22,545 bases of DNA from Patescibacteria group bacterium (GCA_030917665.1 JAUPUH010000008.1:1-22545), one strand, 5' to 3'. Shown: positions 1 to 6,894, counted from the stretch's first letter. The notes: generated by a model from the sequence alone, not told the origin. Made by a program: numbers and translations.

Positions 1-425
1 GACTTTAATCCTTTTACAAAATCTCCAGCATGCATTGAGAAGGTATTGGTATCAGTGGCTCTTGGAATACTTGGAAAGTCTTCATGTGACTGGGTCTTGA
101 TGAGGCTAGAATTGCGCGCTGTGCTGATTTTTAGGTTACCTTGAGTGGTTTCAAGCACAACCCCTCTCTCGTCGCTCATAGCGTTGATTAGGAATGAATT
201 AATGGTAGTTGCAGGTACTGCCACGATACCTGTTTCTGTTGTTTTAACAGGAAGTGTTATTTCAATACCAAGATCAAGATTTGTTGCTTTTATAGTCAGG
301 GAGTTTTTTTGAGATGCGTCAAAAAGAAGACATGAGAGAACTGGAAGGGTCATGTGCTTGTTTGCAATCCTTTCCATGTATCCTATACTCTCTTTTAACT
401 TTTCTTGTACACACTCTATATTCAT
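1..425 (-). CDS. dnaN: DNA polymerase III beta subunit (sliding clamp), N-terminal part
   Basis: The beta clamp forms the ring that tethers the replicative polymerase to DNA. Only the first ~141 residues are inside the window; the gene runs off the left edge and has no stop here. The visible protein has the typical first clamp domain: an N-terminal helix followed by TLPVLSCLLFDA (about residues 27-38), then TIKATNLDLGIEITLPV and a VAVPATTINSFLI segment, all in the family order. The ATG at 423-425 gives an N-terminus aligned with known clamps. It lies downstream of dnaA on the same strand, the usual dnaA-dnaN order, separated by the probable origin. No Shine-Dalgarno site precedes the start. 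Identification rests on recognised family motifs; confidence is high. Confidence 0.95.
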   Translation of the reverse strand, partial: MNIECVQEKLKESIGYMERIANKHMTLPVLSCLLFDASQKNSLTIKATNLDLGIEITLPVKTTETGIVAVPATTINSFLINAMSDERGVVLETTQGNLKISTARNSSLIKTQSHEDFPSIPRATDTNTFSMHAGDFVKGLK

Positions 426-430
426 AAGGG

Positions 431-451
431 TTCTTTATTATATATAAATAC
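431..451. other. AT-rich duplex-unwinding element candidate
   Basis: Only two of these 21 bases are C and none is G. The tract directly abuts the DnaA-trios on the side away from the DnaA box, which is where melting is expected. It also contains TATAAT on the minus strand (442-437), 11 bases before the dnaN start, so it could double as a dnaN promoter. No -35 element or TG extension supports that second role. Confidence 0.6.
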
Positions 452-479
452 TTATTATTACTATTAGTCCTGTGGATAT
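452..479 (-). promoter_or_regulatory. Basal unwinding element: DnaA box plus DnaA-trios
   Basis: Read on the minus strand, ATATCCACA (479-471, one mismatch to TTATCCACA) is followed by a 4-base GGAC spacer and then TAA-TAG-TAA-TAA-TAA (466-452), leading into the AT-rich tract 451-431. This box / short GC-containing spacer / 5'-TA(A/G) triplets / AT-rich order matches the DnaA-trio unwinding system described for Bacillus subtilis, including its direction from dnaA towards dnaN. DnaA bound at the box would be expected to extend along one strand of the triplets and open the AT-rich DNA. A second weak box (TTATCACCA on the minus strand) lies directly upstream. Confidence 0.8.
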
Positions 480-632
480 GGTGATAACTCAATTATATCA
501 TTATTCTTAGGCTTATTATCTGGCGGCTTCTTGTTGATAATAACCTAATAAATCGAGCTAACTTTTCAAAAACTTTTCTCTTTATCTTTTTTTCTCGACT
601 TACAAACACCCCAACCACAACTTGTTCTAGAG

Positions 633-677
633 ATTTCCACAGACTTATCCCTAGTGTTGTCCCCAGTCTTATCCCCA
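633..677 (+). repeat. Array of four DnaA-box-like 9-mers at 12-bp period
   Basis: ATTTCCACA (633-641), TTATCCCTA (645-653), TTGTCCCCA (657-665) and TTATCCCCA (669-677) are in the same orientation, each separated by exactly three bases (GAC, GTG, GTC). They differ from TTATCCACA by one or two bases (ATTTCCACA by one against TTWTNCACA). The last copy ends one base before the dnaA stop codon. The spacing is seen directly; the role as DnaA-binding sites at the origin, possibly guiding a cooperative DnaA filament, is inferred from location and similarity. Confidence 0.7.
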
Positions 678-678
678 A

Positions 679-2025
679 TTACATCATCGCCCTAATCTGA
701 CTTATCTCCTCAACCAATATCGGATCAGTCTTCAAATCCTCCTTCACCTTCTCACATGAGTGAATAACTGTTGTGTGATCTCTTCCACCCATCTTCTCCC
801 CTATTGAAGGGAAGGAGACGTTAAAGTCTTCACGGAGAATATACATAATAACTTGCCGAGGTTTAACAACTTCCTTCTTTCGGGTTTTATCATAAACACT
901 ATCTTCATTTATATTATAAAAGTCAGAGACCAGTTTAATAACCTCCTTAACAGAAATGTTTTTCTTTGGCTTTGTGTTGTTTTTTATAAGATTCTTTATT
1001 TCAAGCAACGAGAGAGGTCTGTTTTTAAGCTGGGTCTGACATACAATCGCGTTTATAACACCTTCAAGCTCTCTCACATTACTATCAACACTCGCAGCAA
1101 GAAAATCAAGAACATCAGACTTCAGTTCAACATTATTTGCAAGGCTTTTTGTCTTCAATATAGCCATTCTTGATTCATGATCTGGTGCGGGTATATCTAT
1201 AATCATTCCCTGATTGAATCGAGATTTAAGTCTATCCTCAAGACCAGGTATGAAGTTTGGGTGTTTATCAGAAGAAAAGACGAGTTGTCTGTTTGTTTGG
1301 AAGAAAGTCTCAAATAAATGGAAGAGCTCCTCTTGGAATTTTTCTTTATTCGCAAAAAACTGGATGTCATCCATAATAATCACATCATACTTCCTGTACC
1401 TATCTTTAAATTTTTGGGTTGTGTTTGTTTGGAGAGAAGAAAAATACTCCGTACCAAATCTTTCTGAAGTTAAGTAAAAAACTTTTTTATTTGGAAAATC
1501 TTTTTTAATATGATTTCCTATTGCTTGGATGAGATGGGTTTTTCCGTGACCAGTGTTTCCGTAAATAAAGAGAGGGTTGTAGGTCGCTCCAGGATTTTTT
1601 ATAACAGAGCGTGAAGCGGCATGAGCAAGCTCATTAAAAGGCCCGACAACAAAGCTGTCGAAAATATAACGGGGGTTAAGATTGTCTTCTTTGTTTATAT
1701 AAAAATCATGCAATGGCATTGAGATAGTAGGGCTAGCTTGAGCCTTCTTTTTCTCCTCCTCCTTTTTCTTTTCAGCATCTTTGACAATAATATATTCCAA
1801 TCCCCTCACCTGTTCGTTGAGTGTACGAAGTGTACGAAGAATAACATTGTGAAATTTCTTATAAAGCCACTCTTGGATGAATGAATTTGGAACACCGAGA
1901 TAAATAACACCCTCCTCATTCTTTAGAATATAAGTTCCATTGAACCATGTTGAGAAATTAGCTTCTGATACAGCAAGTTCTATATCAACAAGAGCTTTTT
2001 CCCATAGTTCAATGTGATCTTTCAT
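679..2025 (-). CDS. dnaA: Chromosomal replication initiator DnaA
   Basis: DnaA binds origin DNA, forms an ATP-dependent filament and opens the duplex for helicase loading. The 448-residue protein has all four domains: domain I with an LWEKALVDIE...FSTWF helix region (about 7-28); a short charged linker of Lys and Glu runs (about 84-95); the AAA+ core with Walker A GNTGHGKT (156-163), Walker B VIIMDD (215-220) and the LEDRLKSRF box (262-270); and the DNA-binding helix-turn-helix with GGRDHTTVIHSCEKV (from 413). The ATG at 2023-2025 is preferred over an in-frame TTG 11 codons upstream because it aligns with the family N-terminus and sits 6 bases after a TATACT -10 box. The Walker A loop reads NTGH where VGLG is usual. 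It is divergent from rpmH, and candidate DnaA boxes in the shared promoter suggest autoregulation. Confidence 0.97.
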   Translation of the reverse strand: MKDHIELWEKALVDIELAVSEANFSTWFNGTYILKNEEGVIYLGVPNSFIQEWLYKKFHNVILRTLRTLNEQVRGLEYIIVKDAEKKKEEEKKKAQASPTISMPLHDFYINKEDNLNPRYIFDSFVVGPFNELAHAASRSVIKNPGATYNPLFIYGNTGHGKTHLIQAIGNHIKKDFPNKKVFYLTSERFGTEYFSSLQTNTTQKFKDRYRKYDVIIMDDIQFFANKEKFQEELFHLFETFFQTNRQLVFSSDKHPNFIPGLEDRLKSRFNQGMIIDIPAPDHESRMAILKTKSLANNVELKSDVLDFLAASVDSNVRELEGVINAIVCQTQLKNRPLSLLEIKNLIKNNTKPKKNISVKEVIKLVSDFYNINEDSVYDKTRKKEVVKPRQVIMYILREDFNVSFPSIGEKMGGRDHTTVIHSCEKVKEDLKTDPILVEEISQIRAMM

Positions 2026-2031
2026 GTCACT

Positions 2032-2037
2032 AGTATA
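2032..2037 (-). promoter_or_regulatory. dnaA -10 promoter element (leaderless)
   Basis: TATACT on the minus strand ends 6 bases before the preferred dnaA ATG, so transcription would start at about the A of the start codon. A TTGCTA candidate -35 lies only about 15 bases upstream, so the -35 element is weak or absent. Inferred from consensus only. Confidence 0.5.
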
Positions 2038-2061
2038 TACTTGTTTAAAAATTAGCAAACT

Positions 2062-2100
2062 TGTGGAAAGTTCATAAACATGTTGATAAGTTGTGGATTA
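2062..2100 (-). promoter_or_regulatory. DnaA-box cluster in the dnaA/rpmH divergent promoter
   Basis: Three DnaA-box-like sites read on the minus strand: CTTTCCACA (2070-2062), TTATCAACA (2089-2081) and TAATCCACA (2100-2092), each one mismatch from TTWTNCACA. They lie upstream of dnaA and overlap the rpmH promoter, the usual place for DnaA autoregulation. They may also be a second part of the origin on the other side of dnaA. Confidence 0.6.
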
Positions 2101-2111
2101 TAATATATACT
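2083..2111 (+). promoter_or_regulatory. rpmH-rnpA-yidC promoter
   Basis: TTGATA (2083-2088) and TATACT (2106-2111) are separated by 17 bases, a good sigma-70-type promoter. Transcription would begin near 2118, only about three bases before the rpmH ATG at 2121, giving a near-leaderless mRNA. The -35 box overlaps one DnaA-box-like site and the spacer covers another, so DnaA binding could repress or modulate this operon. Confidence 0.7.
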
Positions 2112-2120
2112 GCTTTCACT

Positions 2121-2255
2121 ATGTCATTTACATACAAACCAAAGAAAAGAAAGAGAGCAAAGACCCACGGATTCCTAGTCCGATCAAAGTCTGCGACAGG
2201 ACGACGAGTTTTGAAGCGACGACGAACAAAGGGACGAAAGAAGATAGCTGTTTAG
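2121..2255 (+). CDS. rpmH: 50S ribosomal protein L34
   Basis: L34 is a very small, basic protein of the large ribosomal subunit. The 44-residue sequence is a textbook L34: MSFTYKPKKRKRAKTHGFL at the start, then RSKSATGRRVL and an Arg/Lys-rich tail RRRTKGRKKIAV. An in-frame extension upstream to a TTG at 2061 is rejected because it would add 20 non-family residues and cross the promoter. There is no Shine-Dalgarno site; the ATG is only about three bases from the predicted transcription start. It begins the rpmH-rnpA-yidC operon, with the rnpA start five bases after its stop codon. Confidence 0.96.
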   Translation: MSFTYKPKKRKRAKTHGFLVRSKSATGRRVLKRRRTKGRKKIAV

Positions 2256-2259
2256 GCCT

Positions 2260-2595
2260 ATGCTTCCTAAAACAAAAAGACTTACAACCAAATCTGTTGA
2301 TCTGGTGATGGAGAAAGGTCGAATGACCCATTCTCCTCTTTTTGTTATTAGGAGTATTTCTACCCAAGAAACAAGCCGTTTTTCGGTATCTGTACCGAAA
2401 AAGGTTGCAAAAACAGCAGTAGAGAGAAACAAGATACGTCGACAGGTCTATTCTGGGATTAAGAAGATTGAACACTCTATAAAATCAGGCCTAAGTGGAA
2501 TGATTGTTGTAAAAGCGGGGGCCCAAAAGCTTTCTTTCGAGTCTTTAATATCAGAAATCAAAAGCACCTTTGTTAAATCAGGTTTTTTAAAGTAG
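2260..2595 (+). CDS. rnpA: Ribonuclease P protein component
   Basis: This protein partners the RNase P RNA to trim the 5' ends of pre-tRNAs. It is 111 residues long, the normal family length. The diagnostic region is RFSVSVPKKVAKTAVERNKIRRQVY (about 40-64, quoted here as a region), with the conserved basic RNxxRR helix that contacts RNA at 56-61. The central SRFSVSVPKKV strand and the KAGAQKLSFESL segment near the C-terminus also fit. The gene starts five bases after the rpmH stop, with only an AGG as a possible weak ribosome-binding site, and is followed ten bases later by yidC. Confidence 0.93.
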   Translation: MLPKTKRLTTKSVDLVMEKGRMTHSPLFVIRSISTQETSRFSVSVPKKVAKTAVERNKIRRQVYSGIKKIEHSIKSGLSGMIVVKAGAQKLSFESLISEIKSTFVKSGFLK

Positions 2596-2605
2596 AATAC
2601 CCTAT

Positions 2606-3334
2606 ATGTTTTCAAGCATCTACCACACAATAGTATTTAATCCGCTTTATAATGGACTTATACTTTTATTTGATACGTTTCCTTGGATGGATGCAGGTGT
2701 TGTGGTTATTATCTTTACCATCATAATCCGCCTTATTCTCTTCCCCCTTTCAAAAAAAGCCATTGTTACTCAGGTTAGGATGAAAGAGATTGAACCAGAA
2801 CTCAACACCCTAAGAAAAACTGTAACCGACAAGCAACAGCAAGCACTTAAGGTGATGGAGCTTTATAGAACAAAAGGAGTAAACCCATTTTCAAGCTTCT
2901 TCCTTCTCTTCCTTCAACTACCGATTATTTACGCCCTCTACTCTATTTTCATAGGCTCAGGACTACCTGTGGTAAATACCGAACTGCTTTATAGTTTTGT
3001 CAGCGTCCCAACCATAGACATGCACTTCCTTGGATTAATAGATATTAGTCAAAAAAGCTATCTTTTTGCGTTTTTGGCTGCTGCAGCACAGTTTTTTCAA
3101 CTCCACTTTTCTTTAGCGGCTTCAAATACAGGATCGGCAAAGTCTGACAACCCCTCAATCGATATGGCTCAAAATATGATGAAGAATATGAAATACGTAT
3201 TCCCAGTCATTGTATTCTTTATTTCATACAAGATTTCTGCAGCAGTCGCGATCTATTGGACTATAAGCAGCCTCTTTACCCTCGGACAAGAGCTTGTTGT
3301 TCGAAGGCACCTCAAGAAACACCAACCTCTTTAA
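2606..3334 (+). CDS. yidC: Membrane protein insertase YidC/Oxa1
   Basis: YidC inserts and folds inner-membrane proteins, alone or with the Sec translocon. The 242-residue protein is the short form that lacks the large periplasmic domain of E. coli YidC. Features seen: a first hydrophobic helix (about 30-50) holding the conserved groove arginine R42 in IIIRLILFPL; a charged cytoplasmic hairpin (about 58-90) with MKEIEPELNTLR and KVMELYRTKGVNPF; then further membrane segments around 98-118, 150-170 and 198-228, with a basic tail. No N-terminal lipobox cysteine is present. The conserved order rpmH-rnpA-yidC links ribosome, tRNA processing and membrane insertion. No Shine-Dalgarno site precedes the ATG. 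Confidence 0.94.
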   Translation: MFSSIYHTIVFNPLYNGLILLFDTFPWMDAGVVVIIFTIIIRLILFPLSKKAIVTQVRMKEIEPELNTLRKTVTDKQQQALKVMELYRTKGVNPFSSFFLLFLQLPIIYALYSIFIGSGLPVVNTELLYSFVSVPTIDMHFLGLIDISQKSYLFAFLAAAAQFFQLHFSLAASNTGSAKSDNPSIDMAQNMMKNMKYVFPVIVFFISYKISAAVAIYWTISSLFTLGQELVVRRHLKKHQPL

Positions 3335-3346
3335 AAGACCTTTATT

Positions 3347-4600
3347 TTATTGATTCAAGTCGAGAGACCAGAGTGTAAGGTCTCTTTTGTTTATGAAGTA
3401 AAGGAAGTTCTCTTTTGGGTCAAGAGTCAGGTCAACAGCATCTATTGCTTGTTTTGAAATATCAAAAAGGTTTGCAAGAAGGTGCACCTCCCCTGTCAAA
3501 GTATCAAGGTGCCATATCTGGTCGGTGAATGAAACTTTTCCTGTATACCAATCATCTGGATAAGTACCATTTGGAAATTCTGAAGGAACAGCGCAATAGA
3601 GTTCATTCTTTCTTAATGTTCCCCAAAGACACTTGTCAGCAAGTGTTCTAAAGAGCACTTCCTGAGAAGAAGAGTTTTTTGTGTCTAAATAGAAAGTTCT
3701 TATACTGTTCTGTACTAATGATGAGTAAATGAGCCGTGAACCGTCCTTGCTAAGTTTTCCACTTAACCCCCTCCCCCCACCAACTATTTTCTTCAAAACT
3801 CCAGTTCGAACATCGAGTGAGTAAAAGTAGCCCGCAGCTTTAGAAAAGGCCTTTGTTGCAATAGTAACTGTGTTTGTCTCCGGCCAATCAACAACAACCT
3901 GTGTTAAAGGCACGTCTGCGACCTTAATTTTATTTTTTTCATCAAATGAGGATGTGTAACCAATTCCTTTCCCACCCTCGACATTCCAAGTAAATATTTT
4001 TTCACCTGAAGGCGAAACAGCAACCTGACCAATATCTGGGGAGAGGTACCTACCCTTTATTTCATAAGGCGTGTCTACTGTGCTTGTGCCTGTAGATTTT
4101 AACTCAGCATAAAAGTTTGAGATGGTATCGCTTTCATCTCTTAAATATCTCAACACGAACGCGGTGAGGTTTTTGTTCCAATAACTCTCATATATTTTTG
4201 GTAGCGTTGTGTTTGAGAGTTTTCTTATATCGCTTGATATATCGTCCGCTTCATACACGTGGCCGGTTCCACGATCCATAAAACGAATCAATGACGATGT
4301 TTTGGTGGTGCTTGCAGACATACCAGCTACCGGAGTTGAGCTCAACTGACGAAGTTTAGGAAGCTTGAGAGGCACGCTTGGCTGCTCAACAGGATTTTCA
4401 ACTGGAGTATTTGGGATTTGTACTATAGGCTGGTTTACGACAGGAGTTCTGCCGAAAGGCGAGAATTCAAAAGGAGAAACCACCTCCCCGTTCTCATCGA
4501 GTGTTGGGTTTTGGAAATAAAAGTACCAATAGTACACCCCTCCCCCGAGAGCAAGGAATATGAGTAGCGCTAGAATGATTTTTAGTGTTCGTGCTGACAT
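3347..4600 (-). CDS. Membrane-anchored beta-propeller-like protein
   Basis: Function unknown. The 417-residue protein starts with a signal anchor (about residues 6-29, LKIILALLIFLALGGGVYYWY), then a Pro/Val-rich linker (about 45-90), then a domain with repeated propeller-blade-like stretches: VSPSGEKIFTW, LSKDGSRLIYSS and LDPKENFLYFINKRDLTLWSLDL. These resemble WD40-like/TolB blades, so the bulk is probably an extracytoplasmic beta-propeller, often a protein- or carbohydrate-binding platform. It is the last gene of a three-gene minus-strand operon, three bases after the pilin-like gene stop, and converges on yidC. The operon context suggests a structural or accessory part of an envelope appendage. 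The fold is inferred by eye. Confidence 0.7.
   Translation of the reverse strand: MSARTLKIILALLIFLALGGGVYYWYFYFQNPTLDENGEVVSPFEFSPFGRTPVVNQPIVQIPNTPVENPVEQPSVPLKLPKLRQLSSTPVAGMSASTTKTSSLIRFMDRGTGHVYEADDISSDIRKLSNTTLPKIYESYWNKNLTAFVLRYLRDESDTISNFYAELKSTGTSTVDTPYEIKGRYLSPDIGQVAVSPSGEKIFTWNVEGGKGIGYTSSFDEKNKIKVADVPLTQVVVDWPETNTVTIATKAFSKAAGYFYSLDVRTGVLKKIVGGGRGLSGKLSKDGSRLIYSSLVQNSIRTFYLDTKNSSSQEVLFRTLADKCLWGTLRKNELYCAVPSEFPNGTYPDDWYTGKVSFTDQIWHLDTLTGEVHLLANLFDISKQAIDAVDLTLDPKENFLYFINKRDLTLWSLDLNQ
3363..3388 (+). terminator. Intrinsic terminator of the rpmH-rnpA-yidC operon
   Basis: AGAGACC (3363-3369) pairs with GGTCTCT (3379-3385) around a 9-base loop, followed by TTT, a G and another TTT. 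It lies about 29 bases after the yidC stop, inside the last codons of the convergent gene at 3347. No comparable U-run follows in the opposite direction, so it looks specific for rightward transcripts. Confidence 0.6.
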
Positions 4601-4603
4601 ATG

Positions 4604-5851
4604 TTATGGGTTTGTTGTGGCTGGCGGTGGCTCCACGTTTCCAAGAGTCTTGTTTATTTCATCTACTCGCGCCTGCATTATTTTTACATATTCCCCAGTC
4701 GAAATTCCGGCCTGTAGAGGTTTTTGTGGGTCATTCACATTTGCTTGGTATTCAGCCAACTTCTTATCAAGAGCGGGTTTATTATCAACTTTAGTGGTTT
4801 GCACATTACCCCACTGACCCCCACTAACAACTCTCAATGAACCGTGTTTTTTTATTTCATCAGTTAGTTTAACTTCTTCTTGAACCTGGGTAATATAGAA
4901 ATCTCTTTGTTTTTCAAGGATATCGATCTCTGCTATTTGTTGCGCAGGATCACTCACATTTTTTAATACTTGGTTAATTCTTGTGTTGTATTGGTCTTGG
5001 ATTACGTTTGTAACTGGATTTGCTTGTCCTTTTGTATTTGCTGCCGTTCTATACTCACCACCCACAACAAAAAACTTGTTCTGAACAACCGGAGCAGTGT
5101 ACTGCTTTAGGTTTTCAGCACTGAGCTCATCGGGCTTTTTTATATAATCATAAGCCCTCGCAAAGGATGCTTGCCCTGAGCTTGCTGCAACATTTTTACT
5201 AATCTCTACACTCACTTCTTTTATTTTCCCCTCATACTCCCTCTTTTGTCTTTCAAGATCTGCAATTTGGTCTTCGTCTAAATCTTGGTCATTCTGTAAC
5301 GCATAATTCACCCGATCAAGTTCTTGTTGAAGTTTGCTTCGTTCAGAAACAAATGCGTTTGTTCTTGATTGTGATTCTGCAGAAAGTGCCCTCAAGTCGT
5401 TACCAAGCTGTGTCTGGAAATCTTTAACAGCATCAAGATCTGCCTTGTTTATTACAATGGGATCTATACTCGTTTTGATCTCAACAAGCCGGGGATCAAT
5501 CGTTGCGAGAATTAGGTATGAAGCAAGTACCATAACAAGCCCAATTACAGCGTTTTCTATTCTTTCCCTACCATTTCCCTTACCGAATGGCGTTTCACTT
5601 GTCATGTATTCTACCCCTCCCCAAATTATCATAACAACCGCAAGGAAGGCGGCCAGAGCTATTGAAAATTTAAAAACATAACCAATATAATCATCAAGAT
5701 TAATAGTTTTGGTTACACCGTCTTTGCAGGTATTGTCTGTGCTTGTTCCTTCAATACATGGCAATGGTTCCAATAAGGTATATTCTTGCGCACCCGAAAC
5801 AAGGGGTGTTATTGATAATGTGATTAGAATAAGTAAAAGTATTTTTTTCAT
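4604..5851 (-). CDS. VirB2/TrbC-like two-helix protein with long helical extension
   Basis: The 415-residue protein has a signal peptide (1-20, cleavage near VSGAQ), two cysteines (32, 42), then two membrane helices (about 57-80 and 100-118) joined by a short loop with WGGVEYMTSETPFGKGNGRER. A two-helix hairpin with this GGxxYMTS loop is typical of VirB2/TrbC-type T4SS pilin-like proteins. After about residue 130 the remaining ~285 residues are hydrophilic, Glu/Gln/Lys/Asp-rich and probably helical to coiled-coil (about 140-245 and 310-360), ending in a Pro/Thr tail. Classic VirB2 pilins are only around 100 residues, so the extension is unusual. It lies in an operon with secreted proteins on both sides and a likely machine partner in the VirB4 cluster at 9.8-17 kb. 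No Shine-Dalgarno site. Confidence 0.75.
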   Translation of the reverse strand: MKKILLLILITLSITPLVSGAQEYTLLEPLPCIEGTSTDNTCKDGVTKTINLDDYIGYVFKFSIALAAFLAVVMIIWGGVEYMTSETPFGKGNGRERIENAVIGLVMVLASYLILATIDPRLVEIKTSIDPIVINKADLDAVKDFQTQLGNDLRALSAESQSRTNAFVSERSKLQQELDRVNYALQNDQDLDEDQIADLERQKREYEGKIKEVSVEISKNVAASSGQASFARAYDYIKKPDELSAENLKQYTAPVVQNKFFVVGGEYRTAANTKGQANPVTNVIQDQYNTRINQVLKNVSDPAQQIAEIDILEKQRDFYITQVQEEVKLTDEIKKHGSLRVVSGGQWGNVQTTKVDNKPALDKKLAEYQANVNDPQKPLQAGISTGEYVKIMQARVDEINKTLGNVEPPPATTNP

Positions 5852-5854
5852 GGA

Positions 5855-6877
5855 TTAAAATATAGTTCCAGAACCCTCTTCCTCAGGCTGTTTTTTACTA
5901 AAGTATACCGTAAATTGACCCCGTGCGCCCTGCAAGATGGCTTCCTGGTTCCTTATATCAAGGTTTATATTTGAGATTCCTTCAGTTTCTGCTTTTGTGC
6001 GGATAGTTATGCTCTGATTTTTCAAAAGACTTGGTTGGTCAACATTGTTAACAGACCAGTTATAAACATTTGCATCACTTCCTTGTCCTATATTAAAACC
6101 AAAAGGCACAGCCCTTACCCGCATCTCTTCATTTTTGAGAGAAACTCTACCTGTAAGGATTTTGTTGAATAGTATGCCGTAAAGTGAATTATCCTCGTAA
6201 AAATAAAGAAAAGGCTCGATTGGTTCGATGCTTATTGATCCCGAAGTGTTTTGACTTTGTTCTCGGGTATAGACCTCAACCTCGATTTCCAGCGGTTTTG
6301 GAATACTGTCGAGCTGTATATTAACAGATTGTTTTCCATAGCCTTGTCCGTCTGGAACGTATTTTCCACCCATTTTCCACTGGTACACCAGCGTTTTAGG
6401 ATCAATTTCACTAAGACCGTCCTTTGAAAGGTGTGGAATTGCCACTATACGAACACTGTTTTGATATACCAAGGGCAGCTTTCCTTCAAAAAAAGGAGGA
6501 GTATAACCTCGCGGTTCCCATATTATATCAACCGAGCCTGATTTTAAGACAAGGGATTTTTGAATCTCCTTCCCTTCGGGTGTCTTTATGACCGCTTTAA
6601 CATTAAGTGTTACACCAACCCTCGGCATTGTTACGAGGATTTTCTTTAATCCGATACCTTGACCTTGGTTCTTACCATCAACAAGCCACACAATCGACGA
6701 AGCATTAAGATCAAGACCAAAGCTTTCAACAAAAACCTCAACCATCTGCTCAGGTCTTGGATTACTAATGTTTGTGTCTATTGTGACACCATCAACAGAT
6801 GCAGGTATCTGCGCGTATGCTTGCGTTCCGAATACGCATAAAAGAGTAAATATTGATATTTTCAACATCAATTTCAT
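5855..6877 (-). CDS. Secreted protein with three Ig/PKD-like repeats
   Basis: No confident function. The 340-residue protein has a clear signal peptide (1-22, ending QAYAQ) and appears all-beta. Three similar blocks are spaced along it, each with a tryptophan-centred strand: SIVWLVDGKN (61-70), LVYQWKMGGKY (163-173) and NVYNWSVNN (270-278), each followed by strands such as VTLNVKAVI, PLEIEVEVY and ISNINLDIR. This is the look of tandem PKD/Ig-like domains used in surface adhesins and appendage scaffolds. The ATG at 6877 is preferred over a GTG six codons upstream because it gives the signal peptide directly and has AAGGA upstream. First gene of a three-gene operon with the pilin-like protein. 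Confidence 0.7.
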   Translation of the reverse strand: MKLMLKISIFTLLCVFGTQAYAQIPASVDGVTIDTNISNPRPEQMVEVFVESFGLDLNASSIVWLVDGKNQGQGIGLKKILVTMPRVGVTLNVKAVIKTPEGKEIQKSLVLKSGSVDIIWEPRGYTPPFFEGKLPLVYQNSVRIVAIPHLSKDGLSEIDPKTLVYQWKMGGKYVPDGQGYGKQSVNIQLDSIPKPLEIEVEVYTREQSQNTSGSISIEPIEPFLYFYEDNSLYGILFNKILTGRVSLKNEEMRVRAVPFGFNIGQGSDANVYNWSVNNVDQPSLLKNQSITIRTKAETEGISNINLDIRNQEAILQGARGQFTVYFSKKQPEEEGSGTIF

Positions 6878-6885
6878 TGTCCTTA

Positions 6886-6894
6886 ATTGTAACA
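6886..6894 (-). promoter_or_regulatory. Extended -10 promoter of the 6877-3347 operon
   Basis: TGTTACAAT on the minus strand (6894-6886) fits the TGnTAtaaT extended -10 form. It ends 8 bases before the ATG at 6877, so the mRNA would have only about a two-base leader. A short dyad, CACAC-TCC-GTGTG (6893-6905), overlaps it and separates it from the oppositely facing promoter, and could be an operator. Confidence 0.5.

Larger units (their letters stand above)
426..678. other. oriC: Probable chromosomal replication origin (oriC), dnaA-dnaN intergenic region
   Basis: This 253-bp gene-free stretch lies between the dnaA stop and the dnaN start, the standard origin position in many bacteria. It contains, from the dnaN side: an AT-rich tract (about 431-451), five TAA/TAG triplets read on the minus strand (452-466), a DnaA box (471-479), a featureless AT-rich and pyrimidine-rich middle (about 480-630), and four DnaA-box-like 9-mers at 12-bp spacing (633-677). 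I see no tRNA, promoter or open reading frame that would explain it otherwise. The assignment combines gene context with visible motifs; function is inferred. Confidence 0.85.

Noticed and set aside
2026..2058. Longer dnaA start at a TTG, adding 11 residues
   Set aside because: The extra residues do not fit the DnaA N-terminus and would overlap the -10 box; the ATG at 2025 aligns with the family.
2061..2120. Longer rpmH reading frame from a TTG
   Set aside because: It would run through the promoter and DnaA boxes; 44 residues from 2121 is the normal L34.
2128..2475. 115-codon open frame on the minus strand
   Set aside because: Antisense to rpmH and rnpA, which are certain genes; no family features.
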